NCBI GenBank assembly: GCA_947471745.1
Contig: CANJKZ010000170.1
Coordinates: 3,314,001-3,378,000, forward strand
Direction: 5' to 3'
Source of the DNA: Closterium sp. Naga37s-1
Lineage: Eukaryota > Streptophyta > Zygnematophyceae > Desmidiales > Closteriaceae
Length of the DNA stretch: 64,000 nt
Below are positions 34,170-45,130 of this stretch, piece after piece (the first letter of the stretch is position 1; each line of letters begins with the position of its first letter). The translations under genes and the position numbers were made by a program. The notes under the pieces were generated by a model. The model was not told where the DNA came from. It worked only from the letters and a program-made list of their open reading frames with translations, and did not search any database.

Positions 34170-35560
34170 ACACCTCTTTATCGTCCCATACATATTCCGG
34201 TCCCTTCCGAGGAGCCTTCCGCGCTCCTTCCCCATCGATCTCTCTTGCCAGCGCCACCAAACAGGCAGAGGGTCTCTCGGGCGGCGGGTTCCGGGAAAGC
34301 CCATCTACATGTTGCCAGACCTTCCCCTTCGTAAGAACTGTAATTAGCCTTCGCCGGATTACAGCTGCGGCTGGCGAAGGCTACCACCTTCTCTTCTCCA
34401 TCCCTGTGTTGACACAGAACCGCCCCCATGCCCAAACTGCTTTAGTTGGTATACATTGTGAATGGATCCGCTTTGTTTGGTATGGTCAGCACCGTCGCCG
34501 TTTTGACTGCCCTCAGCAAAGCCCCCAAGGCCTCCTGCTCGCAGTCTCCCCATTGCCACTGCTGCTCCTCTCTCAGTAACCGGTTCAGTGGAGCCGCCGT
34601 CTTGCTGAAGTTCGGTATGAACTTCCGGTAGTAGTTGAGGAACCCCAGTACTGCTCTGAGTGTGATGTGATCCTTTGGAGGAGGAACCTGGTCTAAAACC
34701 TCCACCTTTGCCTGTTGGATTCCCACCGTCCCTCCCTGCACTTCAAATCCCAAGTACTTCACTGTGGTGTTCCCGAAATTACACTTCTTCGGGTGGCACG
34801 TGAGCCCCGCTGCCCTGATAGCCTCCAAGGTTGCCTTCACGTCTTGCACGTGTTGCTCGGCGGTCGGGCTGAAGACAATGACGTTATCGATACAGCAGGC
34901 CGCTACTGGAATTCCCCTCAACACCGCATAAATGGCTTGCTAGAATATGCCTGGGGCGTTCTTCAGGCCGAATGGCATGAATATCCACTCATACAGCCCA
35001 TCCCGGCCATGGAACGCTGTCTTCTTCTGGTCCTGAGGTCTTATCGGATTTGGTTGAATCCCTGCCTCAAGTCCAAGGTGGATAACATGGTTGCCCTTTG
35101 CAGTTTTTCAAAATTTTCCTCAGCTGACTGCATCGGGTACCGATCAGCTACGGTAACCTTGTTCAGGCCCCCGATAATCGCCACACATTCGCTTTGCCGA
35201 GACCTCCCCTGTCAGATCCTTCCTCGACGCTACCACTCTGGCTGCAGCATAGTCACTCTCCGACCGTTGAATTAGCCCTGCAGCCATCAGCTCCGCACAT
35301 TTCTCGACGCAGACGTCCTCATCCCCAGGGCTCATGCGGCACTTCTGCTGATAAATGGGCACTCTGCTTGTCAAATCGATCTTCATCTCCTGAATCGTAC
35401 ACCTCCTCAGCTCTTGCAGCGTATACGTGAAGGTCCCTCGGTGCTGCCGTAAGATCTCTTGCATCGCCGCTGCTTTGCCAGTCAATCCCTTCCCCAGGGC
35501 CCAGTCTTCCTCTGTACTCTTTCTTTCTTCTCCTCCTTCCCTTTCTCGGGCTTAGGCTGG
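34170..35560 (-). pseudogene. Element L reverse transcriptase and RNase H
   Basis: 35,485-35,144 carries the RT N-terminal part: TIQEMKIDLTSRVPIYQQKCRMSP, LMAAGLIQRSESDYAAARVVASRKD and RMCGDYRG. Near 35,000-34,930 the minus strand reads FHGRDGLYEWIFMPFGLKNAPGIF then a stop at a Gln position. 34,924-34,442 continues with ACCIDNVIVFSPTAEQHVQD, where the catalytic pair is DN rather than DD, then LGFLNYYRKFIPNFSKTAAPLNRLL. RNase H is seen at 34,435-34,178 (GMGAVLCQHRDGEEKVVAFASR). Inactive. Confidence 0.83.
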
Positions 35561-35664
35561 TCCTGCCCTTCCCCTTTCTCTTCCCCTTCCTCCAGGGCCA
35601 GGTAGGCCCATCCCTCCACCACCCGATCTTCGTATCTCTCTTTGATCTCCTCCAACGCCCTGCG

Positions 35665-36430
35665 TGTTGGTGCAACCTACGGTTTGCACTCGTCTTGTTG
35701 TCCGTGTGCGTGCATGCGTGTGTGAATGGAATGGTATGAGGGCATGGGATAATATATATTTCATGCTTATAATAGTGTGTGAATGTTGAGTCATGATGCC
35801 GAGTGTGTGTGTCGAGTCAATAGCGAGTTATCGCTCGTCGCATGTCACGCGGTCGTTTGTGTCCCGTGCGCGGTTTCTATTTTGTCGTGTGTCTCGTGCT
35901 CCGTTTCTATTTTGTCGTGTGTGTGGAACGTTCGGCGTGTCACAGGTGTGTGCAGCAGACCCATCAAGAACTCAAGGATGAGTTTGTGGTGAAGAACCAG
36001 AGCCTTGGTGTCAAGATTCAAGTAATCGCGAAGCCCGCGAAAAGGGTACACCTCAAGATATTGAAGATAGTTACATTACTTTGTGTAGTGTAACATTTCA
36101 CTTGGTGTAGGCCCTAGTGAAGGGTAGTTTCGAGACCCTTCGTGGTTGGGGACAGTGTGGCACTGTTCCACATCACTGTACCTCGGCTCTTGGGGTTTGT
36201 AGGAGCTGGGAGTCATTCCCAACTCGTAACTCTTCCTATCTTGTGTTCTAAGACTAAAGTGGCTGCCATGGTGCCGTTCGTTCAAACCAACGCTGTGCTG
36301 TCAATACTTGGTGAAATCGTGCGATCTACATTGCCAATTGTAGGCGACGTTAAGACGCTCCACATCCAAGTTGAATCAGGTCATTTGAAGCTGTGACCAG
36401 AACGCTATGAACGGTTAAAGCCGCTGTGCA
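35665..36430. other. Noncoding segment interrupting element L
   Basis: About 770 bp unlike its surroundings: TG-rich (GTGTGTGTG, TTTTGTCGTGTG repeated at about 35,880 and 35,915), a TATA-like AATATATATTT near 35,750, and no domain in any frame. It begins TGTTGGTGCAACC at 35,665. It could be a solo LTR or another insertion, but I could not match a CA end with a target duplication. Confidence 0.45.
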
Positions 36431-37490
36431 GAAATCCGACTGTGCACTCTATCTTTCGTTTTAGGCACATTGAAGCCTACTGTGACTATAACACTGCGAT
36501 GCCATTCCATCGTTTCGAATTCCCTGTTCCTCTTGCTCGCCACGATGTCCCGCTGCAACTCCTTCACCTTGAGATGCATGCGGATGGTCTCGATCAGCCA
36601 GGTCATCACATTCACATCCATGGCTCACCCCTATGCTGCCCAGCGCTGGCGTTCCGTCACTTCCGGATGCGCGGTAGCTTCCCAAAGATGTCCCATGGCC
36701 ACCTCCCTCTCATTGGCCGTGGGCTGCTCCCACCAGCCTTTCTGCACATCATAGATCATCCCCGGGCCCGGCAAGTCGCCCTCCATCACAAAACCCCTCG
36801 CGTCTTCGTACGATACCAGCATAGGTAATGCCCGCTGCGGTTTCCCTGGTTCGTTGCACTGCTACTGCGACGGATAATCAGGGCTAGTGACTGGAGCCGG
36901 CATGCGATTCGGCTCCAGGATGTCACTGACCAGACGTGGTTCCGGCCTATGCATCTGCGCCAACGAGTACCTCAGGGACGCCGTGGAGATGCCATTTTGC
37001 CAATATTGCCGCGGCCGATGCACCCTGGAGCCCAGCTGAGCTGCATCACCCAGCACCCCTCGCTCGAACACTTCAATGATCACGTCAAAGGCCTGCTTCA
37101 CTGGTTCTCGCCGGGCTTCCACCAGGTCCACATTCTCTAAGATGTAAAGCACCTCTCCTTACCGCCTCTGTATCATCTCCAGAACCCGTTTCAGATCTTG
37201 GAAGGAGGCTCCCCTGGCATCTTCCATCCCCCTTCCCTCTCCCGCTCGCGAATACCCCTGGCATTCCCACCCTGCCACAACCAGGTCTACCGGTCCCCAT
37301 CTTTCCAATGTCCCCTCCGTAATTTCCCTCACATCGTGTACTCCGGCCTCCCTCTCCCTCGGAATCGGTGATTCCAGCTAATCTGGGTATGCTTCCATCA
37401 ACATCAGAGCATGGTGCTGAGCCATCTTCCGCACGGCCGGGTCTCGCTCCACATGTATCCACTTCTTGACCAGGCATCTCACCCGTAATG
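36431..37490 (-). pseudogene. Element L coding between protease and RT, unassigned
   Basis: Several short minus-strand frames, including WLIETIRMHLKVKELQRDIVASKRNREFETMEW and LYILENVDLVEARREPVKQAFDVIIEVFERGVLGDAAQLG. They look protein-like and helical, and lie where protease-RT linker or a duplicated gag-like segment would be. No family recognised. Frames change several times. Confidence 0.45.
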
Positions 37491-37496
37491 TTGCTG

Positions 37497-38260
37497 CTAA
37501 CCCTCCGTCAACACGACGATATAAATGGCTCGCTCCAGAGTCGACACTCGGCTCACCCTCTCCCTTAGAGGGGGAAGCTCACCTCCCGTCACTTGTCGTT
37601 CCACTCTCCGCTCGTATTCTTCGCCATACCGCTCCAAGGACCACTCGTCCAGTTCCTCGCTTAGGTCCGTCTTCTGCGCGCGATAGGCTTCCGGCGGCTC
37701 TTGTCTTACGAATTTCACGGGTAATGTCCCCACCGAGCTTTCGGGGTCCCAGTACTGTACCCGGTACAACACTTTCTTATGCCAGGTGCAGATAGTCGCC
37801 CCGACCTTATACAGAAGCTCCATGCCCACCAGGACGTCGTAGTCCTCCGACTCAAATACCCCACACTACAAGCGGATGCAACATTCTTTGTCGGTTCCAG
37901 GCAGCAGCACCACCTCTATCAGTCATTTTGTGCGGGGCATCCACTTAGGCTCCCTTCCTTCTGCGGACATCAATAGGATTCCTTGCTCCACCACTTTTCC
38001 CGGCAGATCCAGCTTCAGCTGCCTAGCGATCCCTTTCCCAATCAGAACATTGTTTGCCCCGGTGTCGATGATCGCCTACCGTATAGGCAACCCCCCCACC
38101 GTTAGGCTCCCATTTTCTGCGATAAGCACTGATGCCTAGTAGACCAACCTCTCGTTGGGATGCCTCCGCATATCACCGGCCACCGCGCAACTTCTCTGGC
38201 TAATCCTCCGGTTTTGGCCACTCGTAGCGTCATTCTCCTGCGATTGACTGTTGTGTGGTC
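37497..38260 (-). pseudogene. Element L aspartic protease region
   Basis: The minus strand near 38,075-38,040 reads IIDTGANNVLIGKGIARQL, a retropepsin active site (DTGA). It continues LDLPGKVVEQGILLMSAEG, and after stops YDVLVGMELLYKVGATICTWHKKVLYRVQYW in the frame 37,829-37,497, which matches the second lobe of a gypsy protease. Two or more stops separate the parts. It would mature the Gag-Pol polyprotein. Confidence 0.75.
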
Positions 38261-38445
38261 GTAGATCAATCTCGTCTCGCCCTCTGGGTTAGGCCATCAC
38301 TGCATACTCCCGTCGGTAATCGTCCTCCCCCTCTTCCTCATCCTCTTCTTCCTCAAATGCCAGCATTGCTCTTGCCTTGCCCTCGGCCGTGGGTTGGAAC
38401 TTCTCAAGCCTCAGCTGCAGTTTCTTAACCTTGGCCTGTAACTCT

Positions 38446-39231
38446 TCACGTGTTGCCCCCAGCTGCTCTCGGTTTGCTGTAGCATTCCTCCTTGCGGTGA
38501 ACCCGCTTGCCGCATTGCTCGCAGCTCAGCGCCTTGGGGCAGTCCCTCAAGTGCCCCACTTCTCCACAGGTATGACAAACCATGTCGTTGCCACGTCGAT
38601 TCCTGCTGTGATTGGCTTCTGGCACCGCTGCAGCGGCCCAACTTGTCTTAGCCCGCCCCCGTCCTTCGTTATCTTCCAAATCCAACATCCGCTGCACGTG
38701 CTCCAATCGCTTGGCTATCCCGTACACTTCCTTCAACGTGATATCGGCGCCAATGCCGTACACTGTAGTTCGCACGACATTCCGCAGCTCGTTTTTCAGA
38801 CCTCTCACGAACTTCCGCACCAGCAGCCGTTCATCCTTGTTCTCGAGGTCCTCGGCCAGCTCCCGAAGTCGGCAATAATATGCAAGGATTGGCTCATCTT
38901 TCTTCCGTCGGAAATCCTTGAATTCCTCCACTCGCGCCTTACTCTGTCCCACAAATTCTTTCCGCAACATTTGAAGGAACCTGGCCGTAGGGTTATCGAT
39001 CTCCCCACACGCTTGTTCTTCTAGGATCTCGTCCCGCACCATTCGAAAGTAGGTTTCAGCTTCCCACGCGAGGGTCCCCAACATCTTCTGGAAGAATTCA
39101 CAGGGGTCGTACCCGTCCCGCTCCCAACAGTACTGCAACGTCTCTAGTTGCATAAGGTAATTTTTCAAGCTCGGACCCACTCCTTGGATGCCGGTGTACC
39201 TTTCCGCCACTTCCACTTTCGGCAAATTCAC
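38446..39231 (-). pseudogene. Element L gag
   Basis: 261 codons open. Capsid: VGPSLKNYLMQLETLQYCWERDG, FFQKMLGTLAWEAETYFRMV, LQMLRKEFVGQSKARVEEFKDFRRKKDEPILAYYCRLRELAEDLEN and FVRGLKNELRNVVRTTVYG, a typical gypsy gag. Two zinc knuckles follow near the end: CHTCGEVGHLRDCP and CEQCGKRVHRKEEC. This is the best preserved part of L. The start used (39,231) is the first ATG in frame; the true start may lie upstream across a stop. Confidence 0.85.
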
Positions 39232-39879
39232 CGACTTCCAGCGGGTCCCGGTAGTTGACGCGTCCCCGGTTCTGTTCTCCGAGTGTGCCGCAACGCCGCT
39301 CGCTACTAGCTCCCTTCTCCTAAAGGTCTCTGCTCCTCCGACCTTCTCCCCTTGTCAGTCCATTCTTGGCATGGCTGTCCGCGACGTTCGTTCTTCTTGT
39401 CTCTGCCAACATGCCCGTGCTTCCGTCGCCCACCTCGTATCCGACTGCCCCTCGCCTAGATCCGACGCGACATAACGATCCCGTTCCATAGTTCTCTCTG
39501 CTGCTCGGGCTCATTGCTGTGGGGTGTGGTACGCCGGTGACGCCGGAGTCGGCGGTGTCGTATCCGCCCTTTGTTCCGTGTGAACCGTGTGCGTGCACCA
39601 GCTCGGCGCTGCTCTTGTTACTCCCGTCTTGTCCCACAAGCGTGTCCGCAATTGCTCTCTACTATTCATCGGCGGTAACTTGCTTGTGCGTTTGTCAAGA
39701 TTTGGAGATACTGTCCCAGCGCTCAGCCAGCAGGAGGAATTAAACCCTAGCGCGGCTGACTCTACGTCCAAGCCTGGGTCTCCCTAAGGGGCTTGTGTAA
39801 AATGGCTTCACGAAGCAGGTTACCAAATTGCGAATAGGTAGAGTTTAGCAAAACTGAAAACAAACGCACAAGCACCGAG
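39232..39879 (-). other. Element L 5' region, no gene seen
   Basis: About 650 bp upstream of L gag. Frames here are short and lack domains. It probably holds leader and LTR remnants. It includes a TTGGTAACCTGCTTCGTG-type stretch on the minus strand but no clear TG...CA pair. Confidence 0.4.
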
Positions 39880-40032
39880 CCGTTGGTTGCAACGGTGTTT
39901 TTTTTCGCTTCCCTTGCTTGACTTTCCCACTTTTCCACAAGTCCAACAGTTCCTCTTTCAACAGCATCTTTCGCTACTCTTTTAGTAGTGAAGTGATATT
40001 GTGTACACCTACTCCTACAATTAACTTCATGA
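39880..40032 (+). repeat. 153-bp chromovirus segment, copy 2
   Basis: Same segment as 32,842-32,994, beginning CCGTTGGTTGCAACGG plus an 8-T run. It continues in frame into chromovirus integrase (LCTPTPTINFMTDSNLSRYFGTDKTLKLL). Confidence 0.8.
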
Positions 40033-40740
40033 CGGACTCCAACCTCTCTAGGTATTTCGGCACCGACAAAACACTGAAGTTGCTGTAGCGGCATTATTAT
40101 TGGCCCGACATGTGTCGGACATGCAGCGCGCTACGTGACAGCTTGCTCGATCTGCCAAGCTATGAAGTCGTCGCAACAACGCCCAGCTGGATTGCTGCAG
40201 TCCCTCGAGCCACCCAAATGACCGTGGCAACAAGTGACGATGGATTTTTTCATAGGGCTGCCCGCTAATGCAAGTGACAACGACTCGGTGCCAGTCGTCG
40301 TTGACCGCCTAACGAAAATGACGCATTTCGCACCATGCCGCATGACGATCACAACCAAAGAAACTTCGTAGCTATTCATCTCGACCGTTGTACGAACGGG
40401 TTACCTTCGGCGATCATCAGTGATCAAGATCGGATATTTACGTCAAAATTCTGGCAAGAGATGTGGGCACAGTATGGCACCCGCCACAGTTTTTGTCATC
40501 ATACCACCCGCAAACCGACGGTCAGACAGAGCAAAGAAATCAGACAATGGAGAAGTTGATTCGCACGAACTGCCCCCACTTGACCAAGTGGGAGGACTTG
40601 CTCCCAATGCTGGAGTTTGCAAATAACAACGCACCCTCTGCGACGACCAATCGGTCACCATTTTACTTCAATTACGGGATAGACCCCGTGGTACCCTCTT
40701 CAACGGCCCCCGACAACCCGGTACCACGATCCTAACAGTT
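40033..40740 (+). pseudogene. Chromovirus integrase
   Basis: The zinc-binding N-terminus is recognisable (SNLSRYFGTDKTLKLL ... RHYYWPDM, then TACSICQAMKSSQQRPAGLLQSLEPP). The catalytic core is WQQVTMDFFIGLPANASDND (first Asp), VVVDRLTKMTHFAPC and SAIISDQDRIFTSKFWQEMWAQYG (second Asp). Then, with a frame change, FLSSYHPQTDGQTEQRNQTMEKLIRTN carries the Glu, and LPMLEFANNNAPSATTNRSPFYFNYG follows. Several stops and shifts are present. Classic Ty3/gypsy integrase. Confidence 0.85.
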
Positions 40741-41298
40741 TGTATCGGAACTTCAAGCAGCCCGCGACAAAGTAGCCTAATTCGTTCGAAAGGCTAACAC
40801 TTTCGCCAGCCGCTATGTTGACAGGCATCGAAGGAATTTACATTTCCACGACGGGAAAATGGTCCTTTTGGACACGAAAATTTTCGGATTGCCCCAGCCC
40901 ACAAAATTGCGTCCCTGCTACGTGGGACCCTTCCGCATCATCAAGATGATGACACCTATCACGGGAAATTGCTTCTACCGGATGACTAAAAGATTCACGA
41001 CACTTTCCGCGTCAGTCTGCTCTGCCATTACGTGACTCCGCAGTTGTCCGATATCGCCCGCCCCAGCCCTGCGTCAAGTGTCCAACCTGTGGCAGAACCG
41101 ACACTGCAACTTGTGAAAATTCTAGCTCATCGCATTCGTGCGACACCCGCAGGACGCCAAGTGGATTTCCTACTCCGTTGGGTGGATCGCACAAGCGAAG
41201 ACGACACGTTGGTCCCAGCTAACTCACTACAAGGCCACTCGGTCTTATGGGATTACCTTTCCCGCCGACGCATGCCTGATATCGATCACCTTTCTTAA
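40741..41298 (+). pseudogene. Chromovirus integrase C-terminus with chromodomain-like end
   Basis: After FASRYVDRHRRNLHF and TKIFGLPQPTKLRPCYVGPFRII (GPF/Y module), the last frame 41,032-41,298 reads LQLVKILAHRIRATPAGRQVDFLLRWVDRTSEDDTLVPANSL and ends DYLSRRRMPDIDHLS. The arrangement LVxxILxxR ... FLLRWxxxxxxDxTxxP resembles a chromodomain, which in chromoviruses directs insertion to heterochromatin. The call rests on pattern only. Confidence 0.7.
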
Positions 41299-41309
41299 AG
41301 GGGGGGTTG
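41298..41309 (+). other. Polypurine tract of the chromovirus
   Basis: AAAGGGGGGGTTG just before the 3' LTR. Confidence 0.75.
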
Positions 41310-41590
41310 TGTTAGGAATTTTGCCTAATTCCTTACCGAGGCATCCCATACGCGTACAACTCCAACTTCCGGAATTCAAGCTCGGTCCGACAACCTCGCC
41401 TTCCGAACGTCCCTTGCGTTGCCTTCAGGTTTTCAAACCCCAAGCCTACACTCGACCATGTTCGGTCCCGCGGCCCCAGCCTAGCTAGACTTCGCTATAT
41501 CAATGCTAGGCCTCATCATTTTGCCAGTAGTTGTAATCACTACCGCGATATTGCATTTCTTTGCACTCTCTTCTTATATAACTCCTAACA
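41310..41590 (+). repeat. 3' LTR of the chromovirus (281 bp)
   Basis: Begins TGTTAGGA and ends TCCTAACA, a perfect 8-bp inverted terminal pair. Homologous to 12,668-12,940. Followed by ACAAG, the probable right target duplication. Confidence 0.88.
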
Positions 41591-43290
41591 ACAAGAATGA
41601 GAATCACTGAATGACGATACATTGAAAGTGACGAGACCTAAATAGGGGAAATCATAGCTAGGCAGAGAGGTCGGATGGCTCGGTGACAGGGCTGTCGATT
41701 CAAGGGTTGTTTCTAGGAAAGCCCGTTTTTCTTATGGGCTGATTTTGAGGAATAGGGGTCTCAGCCCGGATCCGTTAAGGGCTGGTTCGGGGCCTTTCCC
41801 TGATTTCCCGGATCAGGAGTATAGTAGCCCTGTGAGTTGCCCAAGTTGCCAGTCTTCTCCTCCTGCTCTCATCCTCCCTGTATCTCCCACAAGCTATTTA
41901 CTTAGGCATGAAAGGACTTTCTTGTATTGATGTTATGGTTGTAATTGCAAAACATTTCCAAATCAATTCGTCTCCTCATAGTTCCAAGTACTCACACTAG
42001 ACTCGCAACACTGACACCCAACGTGGCGAAGAGGAAATTTGCCCCATCGGTTCACACTAGTAGTACTACATGAAAAACGACCACCTCGGAACTGCTTTGT
42101 GTTTGTTCACACGAGTCAAACGACTTCTTTGCTGACGATGTTTTGCCCTACGACCCCCCTCCTCCCCTCCCCAACCCACTTCCCCCCTTGCTGTAGGTAT
42201 GCAAATGAGTTGTTAGCACACTCCTTCCCGCTGCTAAGTAATAGGTTTACATGCGCCTTTGTGCCATAAGGGCTCACATAAGGAAGCCCGGTTTTCAAGT
42301 TTTTAAGTTTACCTGCGCCCGTGATCGTTAAGGGCTAAAAAACAGTCATCTTCGCGAAAATCAGGACCAAACTTCGAGCAGCTCAGAACTCAAAATGTTG
42401 GTCCCAGGGACTTCGACAGGCCTGCTCAGTGATGTTGCGATTAGGGCGGGGCCGACCCGGGAGTGGTTGGGTGCGACAAAATAGGCCGAACGTGATGGTC
42501 GCGTGGCCCTCGGGATGTACTCGCCAAAGTGCGAGTACAGTAAGGAATTGTAATTCGTTACACTCTCCCAAAGTGCGAGTACAGTAAGGAATTGTAATTC
42601 CTTACACTCTCCCACCTTGCAAACATGACTCCCTCATAACTAGAAGAGTCCCTCAATACCAAATATGACGTTGTTCTTCAGTGTAGCTGCATCTGACGGC
42701 TGACATTGCCTTTAATGAAGTAGAGGTTGGAGTTGAGGCAGTCGATATAGTCAGATGTCGATCTGACGGACACGGATAAACTGTCCCAAATAGATTTGAA
42801 AGTTGGAATGTGGGCCGTTGATCGAGCAGGTATAGATCTGATGGTCAGAAGCTGACGCAAAATGGGAGGGAACCTGCTAACGCGAAAATCAATCGCGATA
42901 AATGAGGAGCCGTTGAATTCAAAGAATCGATCGCAGTCGTCTGCTGTGCTGCTGCATCCTGACAAGGTCAAGAATAGTGCTGAGAACGCCGAAGGAAAAT
43001 AGTGCAGCGCACTTTCTCCCCCAAAGAAACTGTCCAGAAAATGTTTCTCAGCTGCACCGAAGAAAAATCCAACAAAACCAGGTGTAAGTCCCACGTAGAA
43101 TAGCGTTGAGCATAGAAGTCCACGCAAAAACGCATCGGTGTGGAAAAGTCAATGACAAAACTAGGTGTAACGTGCCCAAAATTCTTCGAGGGTGAACCCG
43201 CAGGAATAGACCAGAAACCGTGACAGAAAATCTGCGTTGCTCGAACCGTCAAAGTTTGTCGTCACGCCACCAAAACTTTTAGTGGTGCCT
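41591..43290. other. Unassigned DNA between the chromovirus and element E
   Basis: No domain in any frame. At 42,016-42,033 the plus strand reads TGACACCCAACGTGGCGA, similar to the Lys-tRNA primer site of some LTR elements, so 41.6-42.0 kb may be an LTR remnant. At 42,527-42,613 there is a tandem pair of about 40 bp (AAGTGCGAGTACAGTAAGG twice). The minus-strand 149-codon frame 43,127-42,678 looks composed of leader-like sequence and is not supported as a gene. Confidence 0.4.
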
Positions 43291-43301
43291 TCCGCAGCTG
43301 T

Positions 43302-43432
43302 GCAGCCTCTGCCCGACCGCGCGCCGCCCCTGCAGGCCCTCGCCGCCCACGCGCAGCCTCTGCCCGACCGCGCGCCGCCCCTGCAGGCCCTCGCCGCCCG
43401 CGCGCAGCCTCTGCCCGACCGTGCGCCGCCTC
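43302..43432 (+). repeat. 51-bp tandem repeat in element E leader
   Basis: Two full copies and one partial of a 51-bp unit beginning GCAGCCTCTGCCCGACCGCG. Related single copies occur in F leader at about 53,980. Confidence 0.9.
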
Positions 43433-43965
43433 ATCTACAGCCAGCCCGCGCCCTGCACCACCCTGCGCCCGCCCTTGGGGCGGCCGCCCCTGCCCTGCCC
43501 TGCCGCCGTCGCGCCTGCAGCCACCGTCGCAGCCCCGCCGTAGCCGCCGTCGCACCTGCAGCCGCCGTCGCGGCTCTGCCCCGCCGTTGCCGCCGTCGCG
43601 GCCCTGCCCAGCCGTAGCCGCCGTCGTGCCTGCAGCCGCCGTCGCGGCTCCGTTGAAGCCGCCGTCGTGGCTCCGCTGCAGCCGCCCGTCGAGTGCCTGC
43701 CGCCGCCTGTTGAGCGCCTGCCCACCGCCGCCGCTGGCATCTACCCTACCCGCCTCTGGTGAGCACCTGCCCTACCCGCACTGCCCGCACGCCTGCCTTG
43801 CCAGCGCCCTGCCGCGCGTGCCGCGCCTGACTGCCTACCGAGCCGCGCCGCCCTGCCCTACTGAGCCGCACTGCTCTGCCCTGCTGCTACTACTATTCCA
43901 GCTATCACTACTACTACTGCTGCACTGCCACTCCTGCTGCTACTGCTGCTACTGGCGGTGGCCAG

Positions 43966-45130
43966 ATGCAGCTCCTGCGACGTCCGCGTGAGTATCTCAC
44001 GCCCCAGCAGCTTCGTGAGTGGTACACTAGTTGGGGTTGTAGGGGTGGACGTAGTGGGAGTCGCCCTGGAACGGGTCGTTCGGGAGCTTCTCGCAGTGGC
44101 CAGCTGCAGCTGCAGCGGCGTCCGCACAAGACTCTTCCGCCCCAGCAACTTCGTGAGTGGTACGCTCAGAGTCGAGGGTCTCGGAGTACCGTTCGCTTCC
44201 CGTACGTCATTCGCACAGGTGATCGGGCTGGTCAGGCTTGCGGGACGATTGGTCACACACAGTCCCGCTGCTTCGCCCGTCTGAGTGACGCCTGGCGTAC
44301 CGAGTTTGGCGACGAGGCTCAGCTCCCCACCTGGCTGGAGCTGCTTAGGCAGAGGGTCGATATCTTTGCTCTTGACAATGATGCTATCCTCACTGCCATG
44401 TATGCATTGTCTACTAGTGTTGCGGGTGCCTGTTACCTTTGTGTACCGCCTGACCCAGGTATAGAGTCTGCTACTCTCGGTGCTGGTGAGGCTGCTGCTC
44501 TAGGTGCCAGTGCGTCTGCTACCCTCGGTACTGGTGAGGCTACTGCTCTAGGTGCCAGTGCGTCTGCTGCTCCAGGTGCTGGTGAGTTTGCTCTCTCAGG
44601 TACTGCGCCGACTAAGGCCTTGCACACCTTCACGCTTGACTCAGGTGCTTCCCGCTCTTTATTTCGTGACTCCACCACGCTCGCACCTCTGCGTCGGCCG
44701 GTGGCGGTCTCCATGGCAGACCCCTCTGGGGGCCCAGTCCTTGCGCACTCCTCTACGGTTCTGCCGTGCCCGGTGATCCCGTCTGGCTCACTGTCGGGTC
44801 TTTACCTCCCCTCGTTCTCTACGAACTTGGTGAGTGGTGCTGACCTCCAGGATGCGTGGTTTGACCAGTTCACTCCTGGAGGTCAGCTGGTGACCCACTG
44901 TACTTGCTCCCGGACTGGTCGGCACCTGGCCACTTTCACCCATGCGCCTGGCTCGAGCCTGTACACACTAACTACTGAGTCTCCTCAGGTAGCTGCGTCT
45001 ACGTCCGCTTATGTTCCGCTAGCGGCCCCCTGCTCGTGCCGTGCTCTTTCGCACCGGACCCTTCTTTGGCACCACCGTCTTGGTCACCCTTCGGTGCAAC
45101 GCCTTCGTAGCCATGCACCGCCGTCTCCTG
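43966..45130 (+). pseudogene. Element E ORF start: knuckle remnant, protease, pre-integrase
   Basis: Opens MQLLRRPREYLTPQQLREWYTSWG, followed by a second PQQLREWY, then YVIRTGDRAGQACGTIGHTQSRCF, a zinc knuckle lacking its first Cys. Next are SDAWRTEFGDEAQLPTWLELL, the Ala/Gly repeats (ALGASASATLGTGEA), the protease TLDSGASRSLFRDS, and LWHHRLGHPSVQRLR. No capsid domain precedes the knuckle. A frameshift near 45,105 moves the rest to another frame. Confidence 0.85.

Larger units (their letters stand above)
32995..39879 (-). mobile_element. Ty3/gypsy element L, decayed
   Basis: The minus strand encodes in order gag, protease, RT, RNase H and integrase, the Ty3/gypsy order. It is bounded by the two copies of the 153-bp chromovirus segment. 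No LTR pair was recognised: the left end (32,995-33,100) and right end (39,490-39,879) do not match by eye, so the limits are operational. It carries many frameshifts and a noncoding segment of about 770 bp between protease-side and RT-side coding. It differs in lineage from the chromovirus. Confidence 0.75.
12668..41590 (+). mobile_element. Ty3/gypsy chromovirus split by nested insertions
   Basis: A 5' LTR, primer site, gag and RT fragment at 12,668-14,123 and an integrase, chromodomain-like segment, polypurine tract and 3' LTR at 39,880-41,590 lie in the same orientation. Their LTRs align over about 270 bp at roughly 85 per cent by eye. The outer flanks are ACGAG (12,663-12,667) and ACAAG (41,591-41,595), a target duplication with one transition. 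I infer one old element of about 3.2 kb surviving sequence, broken by K, D, J and L. Alternatively they are two separate truncated copies. Confidence 0.65.

Noticed and set aside
42678..43127. 149-codon minus-strand ORF
   Set aside because: No recognisable domain, in unassigned repeat-like DNA; resembles leader or LTR sequence read through.
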